From: an uncultured Ilumatobacter sp.
GTDB taxonomy: Bacteria; Actinomycetota; Acidimicrobiia; Acidimicrobiales; Ilumatobacteraceae
Direction of reading: 5' to 3'
DNA: 64,000 nt
Assembly (NCBI GenBank): GCA_938091165.1
Contig: CALKNK010000015.1
Span: 62,001 to 126,000, forward strand
The notes below the pieces were generated by a model. That model saw only the letters and a list, made by a program, of their open reading frames with translations, was not told where the DNA came from and searched no databases. The position numbers were made by a program, and so were the translations under genes. Below are positions 23,790 to 32,363 of the stretch, piece after piece. Positions within the stretch are counted from its first letter, which is position 1, and each line of letters starts with the position of its first letter.

Positions 23790-24521
23790 ATGAAAACTTC
23801 TGCTGGGACTGCCCATCATGCGATCTCGTTGATCGATCTGACCGACTTGTCCGACGACCGTACCTCTAGTGGCATAGACGCCTTGTGTAAGCGCGCGGCG
23901 GAATATGGCACGGCAGCAGTGTGCGTGTGGCCCGAATACGTCGCGCGCTGCGTTGACTTGCTTGCCGGCACCGACGTGGCCGTTGCGACAGTCGTCAATT
24001 TTCCTATGGGCAATGAACAAATCGGCGTTGTCCTTGATCAGACCTTGACGGCGCTGTCAGACGGGGCGAACGAGATTGACGTCGTGCTGCCGTACAAAAT
24101 GTTCCGGAATGGCGACGTTAAACCGACGGCAAGCCTGATCGAGGCGGTCGGCGACATTATCGCCCCGCCCGGCGTACTTAAGGTCATTCTCGAGACTGGC
24201 GAACTCGACAACGAGGCGATCCGCAGTGCAGCCGAGCTTGCGGTGGGCCTCGGTGCGGACTTCATCAAGACCTCGACCGGCAAGACTGATGTCAGCGCGA
24301 CCCTTGGTGCTGCCCGAATCATGCTTGAGGTCATCGCCGCCACCGATCACACCGTCGGGATCAAGCCGTCAGGCGGAATTCGTAGCTTCAACGACGCTGT
24401 CGATTATCTTGACCTCGCCGAAGAGGTCATGGGGTCAGATTGGGCAACCCGATCGACGTTTCGCTTCGGGGCATCGGGCCTGCTGGACGCGCTGCTGGCT
24501 AAGGTCTCAAACCCCGACTAA
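23790..24521 (+). CDS. deoC: Deoxyribose-phosphate aldolase
   Basis: A 243-residue class I aldolase cleaving 2-deoxyribose 5-phosphate to glyceraldehyde 3-phosphate and acetaldehyde in deoxynucleoside catabolism. It resembles the E. coli type: SLIDLTDLSDD at the N-terminus, Asp97 in NEIDVVLPY, Schiff-base Lys160 in DFIKTSTGK and the activating Lys192 in GIKPSGGIR. The ATG at 23790 is preceded by GAGG at good spacing and gives the usual length; an ATG at 23751 would add 13 residues. It stands alone, divergent from the aldo/keto reductase. Confidence 0.93.
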   Translation: MKTSAGTAHHAISLIDLTDLSDDRTSSGIDALCKRAAEYGTAAVCVWPEYVARCVDLLAGTDVAVATVVNFPMGNEQIGVVLDQTLTALSDGANEIDVVLPYKMFRNGDVKPTASLIEAVGDIIAPPGVLKVILETGELDNEAIRSAAELAVGLGADFIKTSTGKTDVSATLGAARIMLEVIAATDHTVGIKPSGGIRSFNDAVDYLDLAEEVMGSDWATRSTFRFGASGLLDALLAKVSNPD

Positions 24522-24591
24522 GAGGCCTTGCCGATGAGGCCAGACGCCGTAGTTCAACCGAACGGCAATGGTCGAAACGACAAGATGCAAA

Positions 24592-24667
24592 TGGCGCCCT
24601 CGGTAGGATTCGAACCTACGACACCTGGTTCCGGAAACCAGTGCTCTATCCCCTGAGCTACGAGGGC
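24592..24667 (-). tRNA. tRNA-Arg (anticodon CCG)
   Basis: A 76-nt cloverleaf on the minus strand: 7-bp acceptor stem GCCCTCG/CGAGGGC, D-arm GCTC...GAGC, anticodon stem CTGGT/ACCAG around TTCCGGA (anticodon CCG, codon CGG), and T-arm GTAGG-TTCGAAT-CCTAC. Discriminator G is followed by an encoded CCA (24594-24592). The arginyl-tRNA synthetase gene lies 1.25 kb away. Confidence 0.97.
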
Positions 24668-24692
24668 GGGGTAAACACGTTACTCGGGCAAG

Positions 24693-25781
24693 CTACCGTG
24701 CATTGCCCGTCGCTCCAGCGGAATCGCTTGCCTTTTCGACCGGTCGCGACGTGGCGGAACTCACCGCCATGAGCCGGTCGTCAGGGCGGAGCGCACCGAT
24801 CTTCGGATTGTCGAATGCAAGCCGTTGTCCGTCTCGAACCACTTCGAGCACGCGTACATGGGCGGGAGCGACATGGACGCCGTCGATCACAGTCGGAGCA
24901 ACCTCGACGATTTCCAGATCGGCGCCAGCCTCCAGTAGATCGTCGATCACATCAAGCGCTTGGGGAGTCCGTGAAGCGATACCAACCAGGCGCCCAACGG
25001 CTGCAGCCTGGTCGATGGCTGAGTCGGCGCCGCTCTGACGGAGCAGGTGGAGGTTCTCTCGATCCCGAACCGTGACGACGATCCGCGCAGTCGGGTTCAG
25101 CTCGCGAGCGGTCAAGGTGATCAAGACCGCCGTGTCGTCTCGATTCGGGGTGATCACTACAGACTCGACGCGATCGATTGCAGCCTGATTGAGCACTGAC
25201 ACCTTGGAGGCGTTGCCGGTAATGGCGATGAAGCCGTCCTGGCTCGCCAACGCAAGCGCTTGTTCGTCGATATCAACCACCGCAATTTCGTTTCGCTGTA
25301 CGCCCTGCGCGACGAGCGCGCTGGCAGCGGCGCGTCCCGTCGATCCGTAGCCGCAGATCAGGTGGTGATGGTTCACGGTTCGTCTCCATTGTTGGGTCTT
25401 CAGCAGCGTGCGTGACCGCTCGGTCAGAACTTCGACGGTCGTTCCGACGACGAGGATCAGGAAGAGGATGCGGGCAGGAGTGATAAGGAGCAGCGCTGCC
25501 AGGCGAGTTGAGGGGGTAACGGCGCTGATATCGCCGTAGCCGGTGGTTGTGACGGTGACCGACGCATAATAGAGCGCGTCGATCAGGCCCAACTTGCCGC
25601 CCGCGGAATCGGAATAGCCGTTGCGGCCGATAAGGACGACAACTGCAATAAAGACCAGGAGCCCAACGGCGAATCCGATCCGCCGTCCGATGGCCGCGAT
25701 CGGTGCGCGCGGTGATGAGGGCAGTCGAATTAAGTCGACCGCATTCTGAGTGGGCCGGCGACCGAACCTCATCGTGGACAT
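24693..25781 (-). CDS. Potassium channel with RCK (TrkA-N/TrkA-C) domains
   Basis: A 362-residue two-helix potassium channel. After the first membrane helix (GFAVGLLVFIAVVVLIG) comes the pore with selectivity filter TTGYGD at 79-84, then the second helix (ILFLILVVGTTVEVL). The cytoplasmic RCK domain begins HHLICGYGSTGRA at about 140 with a Rossmann nucleotide motif, followed by a TrkA-C-like end (GADLEIVEVAPTVIDG). It should be a ligand-gated K+ channel forming a tetramer with an RCK ring. ATG at 25781 is used; the frame extends to 25856. It is divergent from argS. Confidence 0.92.
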   Translation of the reverse strand: MSTMRFGRRPTQNAVDLIRLPSSPRAPIAAIGRRIGFAVGLLVFIAVVVLIGRNGYSDSAGGKLGLIDALYYASVTVTTTGYGDISAVTPSTRLAALLLITPARILFLILVVGTTVEVLTERSRTLLKTQQWRRTVNHHHLICGYGSTGRAAASALVAQGVQRNEIAVVDIDEQALALASQDGFIAITGNASKVSVLNQAAIDRVESVVITPNRDDTAVLITLTARELNPTARIVVTVRDRENLHLLRQSGADSAIDQAAAVGRLVGIASRTPQALDVIDDLLEAGADLEIVEVAPTVIDGVHVAPAHVRVLEVVRDGQRLAFDNPKIGALRPDDRLMAVSSATSRPVEKASDSAGATGNAR

Positions 25782-25918
25782 CGACTCACCAATCACGAGG
25801 TTAGTGCCAGTCAGAGATCCCAGGGTGAGACCGAACCAGCGAATGGATCCGTCCACTAGGCATCACCTTTCGAATGGTCAGGGTGCGAGCGGCTTGCATC
25901 GGGCACAATAGGTGGCGC

Positions 25919-27649
25919 ATGTCCGATCCCCTCGCCTCACTCTCGACGCTGCTTGAACCTTTGTTCGCTAATTTCAACGGCGGAGTGCCCGCCGATCCCA
26001 CAGTGCGACCGTCTGATCGAGCTGATGCCCAAATAAACGGCGCCCTTGCGTTGGCCAAGCGACTGGGCGAGAACCCGCGTGACTTGGCGCAGCAGGTTCT
26101 CGAGTCGGGCATCTTGACTGATGTCGCCGCTGACGCCGAGGTGGCAGGACCTGGCTTCATCAACGTCACTTTCTCGTCGTCCTTTCTCGAATCACAGCTC
26201 GCAGCAGTTGTCAAAGATAAGCGGCTCGGCGTCGCGATTGCCGCCGAACCGAAGATCGTGGTCGTGGACTATTCAGCGCCGAACGTTGCGAAGGAGATGC
26301 ATGTCGGTCACCTGCGCTCGACCGTAATCGGCGACTCGCTCGTTCGGCTCCACGAGTTTCTCGGTCACACAGTGATCCGCGAGAACCACATCGGCGACTG
26401 GGGCCGGCCGTTCGGCATGCTGATCGAGCACCTGCTCGATCTCGGCGAAGACGTCGTTAGCGATGGGTTGTCGCAGGGCGATCTCGATGGCTTCTACAAG
26501 CAAGCCAATACGAAGTTTAAAGACTCCGAAGAATTTCAGGACCGGGCCCGAGACCGAGTCGTCCTGTTACAAGGGGGCGATGAAGCAACCCTTGTGTTGT
26601 GGCGTCGCCTCGTCGAGATGTCCAATTCCTATTTTCAACGGGTGTACACCAAGCTTGACGTTCTCCTCACCGATGATGACCTAGCGGGGGAGAGTCGTTA
26701 CCAACCTCTAATGGAAGGCGTGTACGCACGACTCGACTCAGCGGGGCTGCTGCGCGAAGACGCCGGCGCGATGGTGGTGTTTCCTCCGGGCTTCAAAAAT
26801 CGCGATGGCGCGCCACTTCCAATGATTGCGAAGTCGCAGACCGGTGCGTTCATGTATGCGACCAGTGACCTGGCGTGCGTAGTTGATCGTGTCGAGCGGC
26901 TTGACGCTGATCTGATGTTGTACGTCATCGGAACGCCGCAGGCGCAACACTTGCAGATGGTATTTGAAGTCTGTCGAATGGCTGGCTGGCTAGTGGAGCC
27001 GACCAAAGCAGTGCACGTCGGGTTTGGCAATGTGTTGGGCGCAGACCGCAAGATGATGCGTAGTCGGGCCGGCGACTCGGTCAAGCTCGCCGACCTGCTT
27101 GATGAGGCGGTCGAGCGAGCGGAAGTGGCGATTGCCGAGAAAAACCCCGACATCGGGCATGAGGAGAGGCTCGTCGTGGCCAACATGGTGGGTATCGGAG
27201 CCTTGAAATATTCTGACTTGTCCACCGAACGCATTAAGGACTACGTCTTCGACTGGGACCGAATGCTTGCCTTTGAGGGCAACACGGGCCCGTACTTGCA
27301 GTACGCGCATGCTCGGATCTGTTCGATTTTCCGCCGAGCGCGCATTGATAGGGCATCGGTACGTTCGGAACACATAATCCTGAACCAACCGCAGGAGCGA
27401 GGGCTTGCGATGCGTTTGCTCGCCTACCCGTCGGCGATCGCCACCACGCTCGATTCGTTTAGCCCTCATAAGCTTTGCACTTACGTTTACGAACTGGCGT
27501 CCGACTTTTCGTCGTTCTACCAGGAGTGCCCGATTCTCAAGTCGCCCGAGCCGATGCGTACGAGTCGACTTGCCTTGGCTGACTTCACGGCGCAGGTGCT
27601 CGAACACTCGCTTGGTCTGCTCGGCATTACCGCTCCCGAGCAGATGTGA
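25919..27649 (+). CDS. argS: Arginyl-tRNA synthetase
   Basis: A 576-residue class I synthetase charging tRNA-Arg. The N-terminal add-1 domain is followed by the HIGH motif as HVGH at 128-131 (KEMHVGHLRST). The KMSKS position reads KMMRSR at 378-383, as in other ArgRS proteins lacking canonical KMSKS. A DALR anticodon-binding domain closes the protein (ELASDFSSFYQECPIL). ATG at 25919 is chosen (MSDPLASL). It begins a plus-strand run with lysA, hom and thrC, and a tRNA-Arg(CCG) gene lies nearby. Confidence 0.97.
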   Translation: MSDPLASLSTLLEPLFANFNGGVPADPTVRPSDRADAQINGALALAKRLGENPRDLAQQVLESGILTDVAADAEVAGPGFINVTFSSSFLESQLAAVVKDKRLGVAIAAEPKIVVVDYSAPNVAKEMHVGHLRSTVIGDSLVRLHEFLGHTVIRENHIGDWGRPFGMLIEHLLDLGEDVVSDGLSQGDLDGFYKQANTKFKDSEEFQDRARDRVVLLQGGDEATLVLWRRLVEMSNSYFQRVYTKLDVLLTDDDLAGESRYQPLMEGVYARLDSAGLLREDAGAMVVFPPGFKNRDGAPLPMIAKSQTGAFMYATSDLACVVDRVERLDADLMLYVIGTPQAQHLQMVFEVCRMAGWLVEPTKAVHVGFGNVLGADRKMMRSRAGDSVKLADLLDEAVERAEVAIAEKNPDIGHEERLVVANMVGIGALKYSDLSTERIKDYVFDWDRMLAFEGNTGPYLQYAHARICSIFRRARIDRASVRSEHIILNQPQERGLAMRLLAYPSAIATTLDSFSPHKLCTYVYELASDFSSFYQECPILKSPEPMRTSRLALADFTAQVLEHSLGLLGITAPEQM

Positions 27650-27713
27650 TGATCTTCGCCCCCGCCCACACGGACCAACGCCATCAGATCGCTCGCACAG
27701 GCTGGAATCGACG

Positions 27714-28991
27714 ATGAGCGCAATTCCAATGCAGTTGCTGTCTGACAATGCGATTGTCGGTTCCGATGGAAACTTGAGTGTTGGCGGATGCTCGATCGCG
27801 GAGATTGCAGCGGAGTACGGCACACCGGTGTTCGTGTATGACGAAGCTCATCTTCGGGCTCGTTGTCAGCAAGCGGTTGCCGCGTTCGGTCATCAACAGG
27901 TCGTGTATGCCACGAAGGCGTTCCTGTGTAAGGCGATGGCCCGGCTCGTATATGAAGAGGGCCTTCTGCTTGATGTCGCATCGGGTGGTGAACTGGCTGT
28001 CGTGCTGGCTGCCGGTGTTCCTGCCGACGTATGCACATTGCACGGCAACAACAAATCGATGAAGGAACTGAGCGAGGCGATCGTCGCTGGAGTGAGGCAC
28101 ATCGTTGTTGACTCGTTCGACGAACTTGACCGCCTTGACATACTCGCTGCCGATCAGTTGGGACCGATCCCGAAGGTACTGTTGCGAATCACTCCCGGCG
28201 TCTCGGCACACACGCACGAATTCATCGCGACCGGGCAGGACGACTCAAAGTTCGGTTTTAACCTCGGCAACGGCGATGCGCTCAAGGCAGTTGACCGGGC
28301 ACGCCAATCGACGTCAGTCGAACTCGTCGGTGTGCACTGTCACATTGGTTCAAACGTGTTCAAGGCTTCATCGTTCGCCAGAACTGCAGCGGTGATGGCC
28401 GATTTTGCTGTGCCGCTTGACCTTCCCGAACTGGTACTTGGTGGCGGCCTGGGCGTCGCGTATATCGATGGCGAAGAGGCGCCAACGATCGCGACCTGGG
28501 GCAACGTGCTGCTGGATGCCTGCCAAGCGCTTGGCGTGCGTTCGAAAGTCAGCGTGGAACCTGGGCGGGCAATTGCCGCAGCAGCAGCCATGACGGTGTA
28601 CAGCGTCGGCACCATCAAACACATTCCAGGTGTCCGGACATACATCTCGGTCGACGGTGGGATGAGCGACAATCCCCGACCTGTTTTGTATGGATCGGGT
28701 TACGAGTCCTTTCTGCCCCGAGCCGTCACCGACGAGCGGGCGATGACTGCGCGGTTGGTCGGTAAGCACTGCGAATCTGGCGATGTCTTGTCGTTCGCCG
28801 CGCAGTTGCCGGCTGACACGGCAGTGGGCGACCTCCTCGCCATGCCGGTCACTGGTGCCTACGGTCACTCAATGGGCTCCAATTACAACAAGATCACGCG
28901 GCCGCCGGTCGTGTTCGCAGCCAATGGCGATGCGCGCCTTGTCGTGCGTCGCGAAACCTACGACGATCTACTCACCACAGATATCGGTTGA
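27714..28991 (+). CDS. lysA: Diaminopimelate decarboxylase
   Basis: A 425-residue PLP enzyme making L-lysine from meso-diaminopimelate. The PLP lysine is Lys68 in VVYATKAFLCK; the phosphate-binding glycine region is LVLGGGLGVAY; HCHIGSN, VEPGRAI and CESGDVL supply further cofactor and substrate contacts, with YGHSMGSNYN near the end. ATG at 27714 gives a usual length. It follows argS by 64 bp and precedes hom, grouping aspartate-family synthesis. Confidence 0.96.
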   Translation: MSAIPMQLLSDNAIVGSDGNLSVGGCSIAEIAAEYGTPVFVYDEAHLRARCQQAVAAFGHQQVVYATKAFLCKAMARLVYEEGLLLDVASGGELAVVLAAGVPADVCTLHGNNKSMKELSEAIVAGVRHIVVDSFDELDRLDILAADQLGPIPKVLLRITPGVSAHTHEFIATGQDDSKFGFNLGNGDALKAVDRARQSTSVELVGVHCHIGSNVFKASSFARTAAVMADFAVPLDLPELVLGGGLGVAYIDGEEAPTIATWGNVLLDACQALGVRSKVSVEPGRAIAAAAAMTVYSVGTIKHIPGVRTYISVDGGMSDNPRPVLYGSGYESFLPRAVTDERAMTARLVGKHCESGDVLSFAAQLPADTAVGDLLAMPVTGAYGHSMGSNYNKITRPPVVFAANGDARLVVRRETYDDLLTTDIG

Positions 28992-29437
28992 TTTGCTCCT
29001 AACTAATAATCGGAGCCAGCGTGCGGAGACGGATTAGCAACATCCCCGACCTGCTCAAGCTGATCCAAACAGGGGAAGGAGCGCAAGAGGGGAGCGGGTA
29101 GAACGGTCCGCAAGTCGGCACCTCGTGCTCAGCGGTTCGAGCCCGAGCTTCGTGTGAGTGTTCGTTGAGCCTCGGCAGTGATGTTGACTCCGGTGGGATC
29201 ATGAGGCCTTGTCGCAGTGAAGCACGATCCAGTGAGGGCAAAGAGTTGGGAAACTCAACGCTCATTACGTCACGGTGCTGCCGTCATTGTAAAACTGCGA
29301 TACGCAGCGTATGGAGATGGTCAGACGCATCCGTTATCGGCGGCACAGTAACGGCATCCGCAAGATGCGGCGATGTGCTGTGCTCTGTTCAGCAACGCAC
29401 CCTAATCGGATCGCTCGCAGCCAGTAGCCTCAAGGCC
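28992..29437. other. 446-bp gap between lysA and hom
   Basis: No gene is convincing; the in-frame extension of hom to 29165 has poor protein character. A small hairpin GAGTT-GGGA-AACTC lies at 29243-29256. A stretch GGTTCGAGCCC near 29130 resembles a tRNA T-arm, but no acceptor, D or anticodon arm can be drawn. The gap probably holds the promoter of hom-thrC; no threonine-rich leader peptide was found. Confidence 0.5.
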
Positions 29438-30748
29438 GTGACCAGCACAGCAACGTCTTTCAAGATTGGGGTGCTCGGCTGCGGCAACGTGGGCGCGGCA
29501 CTCATTGATCTCGTCGCCACCCAGCGCGCCAGTGTCTTCGAACGTACGAGCATTGACCTCGAAGTGACGCAAGTCGCAGTGCGTAATATGTCCGCACCGC
29601 GGGAGGTTGACCTCGCTGAGGGTGTCCTCACTCGAGATGCCATGGCCGTGGTCACCGATCCGGACGTCGACATCGTCGTGGAGTCGATCGGCGGTATCGA
29701 GCCGGCCCGCGAGTTAATTCTCGCAGCACTCGCGCATGGCAAACCAGTAGTGACCGCGAACAAGGAATTGCTCGCAAACGTTGGTGCCGAGCTGTACGCT
29801 GCCGCCGACGCAGCGGGTCGGGATTTGCTGTTTGAAGCAGCGGTCGCTGGCGGTATTCCCGTGGTGCGAGCGCTGCGCGAAAGCCTTCACGGTGAACCGA
29901 TCAGCCGCGTGCTCGGGATCATCAACGGCACAACGAACTACATCCTCACCAAGATGACCGATGCGGTGGAGAATGGCGGAGATGCTGACTACGGCGCAGC
30001 CCTGAGGGATGCTCAGAGCCTCGGCTACGCCGAACGCGACCCCACAGCTGACGTTGAGGGTTACGACGCTGGCGCCAAGGCGGCCATTATTGCCACCGTT
30101 GCGTTCGGAAAAAAGGTGGTGGCGGGCGACGTATACCACCAAGGCATTAGCGAGATCACCGCATCGGAAATCGCAATTGCTCGACGCCTGGGCTACGTGG
30201 TCAAGTTGCTCGGCATCGTTGAGCGCAATGCCGCCAGCGGTGAGATCAGCGTGCGTGTGCACCCCACGATGGTTCCTGACCATCATCCGCTCGCGACCGT
30301 TCGGGATAGCTTCAATGCCGTCTTTATCGAAGGTGACTATGCCGACAGTCTGATGTTTTACGGCCGAGGTGCGGGCGGCGCCCCGACTGCCAGCGCGGTG
30401 TTCGGCGATGTGGTTGACGCAGCTGTCAACCTGCGAGCAGGCACGCATGGTTCGCTTGGCGAGCTCGGCAAGGCGACTATTCGCCCGATCGACGAGACGT
30501 CTGCTGAGTACCTGCTGGGCCTAGACGTAGCAGATCAGCCTGGCGTGCTCCACGCAGTTGCAGGTGTCTTCGCTAAGCATCGGGTGAGCATTCGGGTTGC
30601 CGAACAGGAAGGCAATGGGCCCGAGGCGCGGTTGGTTTTCATCACCCACGATGCACTTGAGAAGCATGTGCAAGCCACGGTGCGTGAACTCAATGAACTC
30701 GATGTCGTGCTTAAAGTCGGTGGCCTACTGCGCGTGATTGGCGACTGA
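29438..30748 (+). CDS. hom: Homoserine dehydrogenase
   Basis: A 436-residue enzyme reducing aspartate semialdehyde to homoserine. NAD(P)-binding motif GVLGCGNVGAAL at 11-22; VTANKELLA and the active-site region EAAVAGGIPV and INGTTNYIL follow, then DPTADVEGYDAGAK. A C-terminal ACT domain from about 355 (LDVADQPGVLHAVAGVFAKH) is the expected site of threonine feedback inhibition. GTG at 29438 is the start. It stops 2 bp before thrC, so the two are co-translated; thrB is not adjacent. Confidence 0.96.
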   Translation: MTSTATSFKIGVLGCGNVGAALIDLVATQRASVFERTSIDLEVTQVAVRNMSAPREVDLAEGVLTRDAMAVVTDPDVDIVVESIGGIEPARELILAALAHGKPVVTANKELLANVGAELYAAADAAGRDLLFEAAVAGGIPVVRALRESLHGEPISRVLGIINGTTNYILTKMTDAVENGGDADYGAALRDAQSLGYAERDPTADVEGYDAGAKAAIIATVAFGKKVVAGDVYHQGISEITASEIAIARRLGYVVKLLGIVERNAASGEISVRVHPTMVPDHHPLATVRDSFNAVFIEGDYADSLMFYGRGAGGAPTASAVFGDVVDAAVNLRAGTHGSLGELGKATIRPIDETSAEYLLGLDVADQPGVLHAVAGVFAKHRVSIRVAEQEGNGPEARLVFITHDALEKHVQATVRELNELDVVLKVGGLLRVIGD

Positions 30749-30750
30749 GC

Positions 30751-32127
30751 GTGCGTTACGTCTCGACTCGCGGATCAGCTCCTGATTTTGGCTTCAACGA
30801 TGTGTTGCTGGCAGGCCTCGCCATGGATGGCGGTTTGTACATGCCTGAATCGTGGCCAACCTTGGAACCGTCTCGAGGCGCTCGAACCTATGTCGAGCGT
30901 GCGGTCGAGGTGATGTTGCCGTTCGTCACCCCCGATATCGACGAGATCACCCTGACCAACCTGTGTACGGAGGCCTATTCGTCTTTTCGCCATCCGGCAA
31001 TCACGCCGCTGGTGCAGATCGACCATCGCCACTGGGTGCAGGAGTTGTTCCATGGTCCAACCCTGGCATTTAAAGACGTGGCGTTGCAGTTGGTCGGCAA
31101 GCTATTCGACCATGTCCTGTCGGTTCGAGGCGACCGAGTCACCATCGTTGGCGCAACGAGTGGCGATACCGGGTCGGCCGCCATTGATGGCGTTTCGGGC
31201 TGCGCCAACGTCGACATCGTGATTCTGTATCCGTTGGGTCGGACCAGTGATGTTCAGCGCAAGCAGATGACCACTGTCGAGGCACCCAACGTTCACACCG
31301 TCGCAGTAGAGGGTACTTTCGACGATTGCCAAGATTTGGTGAAGGCCATGTTCAACGACGTCGCCTTTCGGACTCGGAACCAACTGTCGGCGGTCAACTC
31401 GATCAACTGGGCTCGGGTCATGGCCCAGACCGTCTACTACGTCACCGCCTCAGAAACATTCGCCACCGCTCCCACATTCAGCGTGCCCACTGGCAACTTC
31501 GGCAATGTACTCGGAGGTTGGATTGCACGCGAGATGGGTGCGCCGATTCGTGACTTCATCATCTCGTCGAATACCAACGACATTCTCACGCGGTTTGTCA
31601 ACGATCACGACATGACTGCGTGTGGTGTGGTCCCGACGTTGAGTCCGTCGATGGATATTCAGGTGTCATCAAACTTTGAGCGACTGCTGTTTGAGATAAA
31701 CGTTAGAGATGGCGGAATGACAGCTGAGCAGTTGACGCGGTTTCGTGCGACCGGGCGACTCGACATCGAAGCTGACCAGCGCGACCGTTTTATTGCGGGC
31801 TCGTTCCGTGCAGCAGCGTTCGACGATGTGTCGACGCTAAGCGAGATTCGACGGGTGTACGAAGCCTCGGGCTATGTTCTCGATCCGCATACAGCCACGG
31901 GCACGGCGGCGGCTCGGATGTTGTCAGCGGCTGACGACGGTGGTCCAGTTGTCACGCTAGCGACAGCGCATCCCGCCAAGTTCCCAGACGCCGTTGAAGA
32001 GGCCATTGGTTTCCGTCCGGAACTCCCCGCTCATCTGGATGATCTCTTCGAACGAGAGGAGCGAACCCAGACCGTCGCGAATGACTTAGTCGCCGTGCAA
32101 CGTCTGGTTGAGCAACTAACGGGTTGA
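30751..32127 (+). CDS. thrC: Threonine synthase
   Basis: A 458-residue PLP enzyme turning O-phosphohomoserine into threonine. The PLP lysine is Lys108 (HGPTLAFKD); GATSGDTGSAA and SVPTGNFGNVLGGW bind the cofactor phosphate. Its length and N-terminal MRYVSTRG match the longer E. coli/yeast-like class rather than the 350-residue form common in many actinobacteria. It starts with GTG, 2 bp after hom. The kinase supplying phosphohomoserine (thrB) must be elsewhere. Confidence 0.95.
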   Translation: MRYVSTRGSAPDFGFNDVLLAGLAMDGGLYMPESWPTLEPSRGARTYVERAVEVMLPFVTPDIDEITLTNLCTEAYSSFRHPAITPLVQIDHRHWVQELFHGPTLAFKDVALQLVGKLFDHVLSVRGDRVTIVGATSGDTGSAAIDGVSGCANVDIVILYPLGRTSDVQRKQMTTVEAPNVHTVAVEGTFDDCQDLVKAMFNDVAFRTRNQLSAVNSINWARVMAQTVYYVTASETFATAPTFSVPTGNFGNVLGGWIAREMGAPIRDFIISSNTNDILTRFVNDHDMTACGVVPTLSPSMDIQVSSNFERLLFEINVRDGGMTAEQLTRFRATGRLDIEADQRDRFIAGSFRAAAFDDVSTLSEIRRVYEASGYVLDPHTATGTAAARMLSAADDGGPVVTLATAHPAKFPDAVEEAIGFRPELPAHLDDLFEREERTQTVANDLVAVQRLVEQLTG

Positions 32128-32363
32128 AGACAAAATGTCAGCGGTGTAAGTAACACGCGGTTGGGCGTTGCATTCTTACCGGTGACCGGGCTATCGTTTC
32201 ATTCACTCGGTTCGCTGAGTCGCACCCCGAATTCTCGGTAGTGTGCGCATGTCTGCTCAGGGGATCTTGTTGGGCGCGATTAAACCCCTCATTGCCTCCC
32301 TTGAGACCTGATCACTTTCCGTGTTTCAGCCCACTCGGCTGACTGCGGGAGGAGAGGAACAAC
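32128..32363 (+). other. 236-nt rho leader region
   Basis: No reading frame of note. rho genes often have long autoregulated leaders. Here the leader ends in a good ribosome-binding site (GGGAGGAGAGG) a few bases before the GTG start. No intrinsic terminator after thrC was recognised, so readthrough from thrC is possible. Confidence 0.35.

Noticed and set aside
29110..29145. tRNA-like T-arm (GGTTCGAGCCC) between lysA and hom
   Set aside because: No acceptor, D or anticodon stem can be formed around it on either strand.
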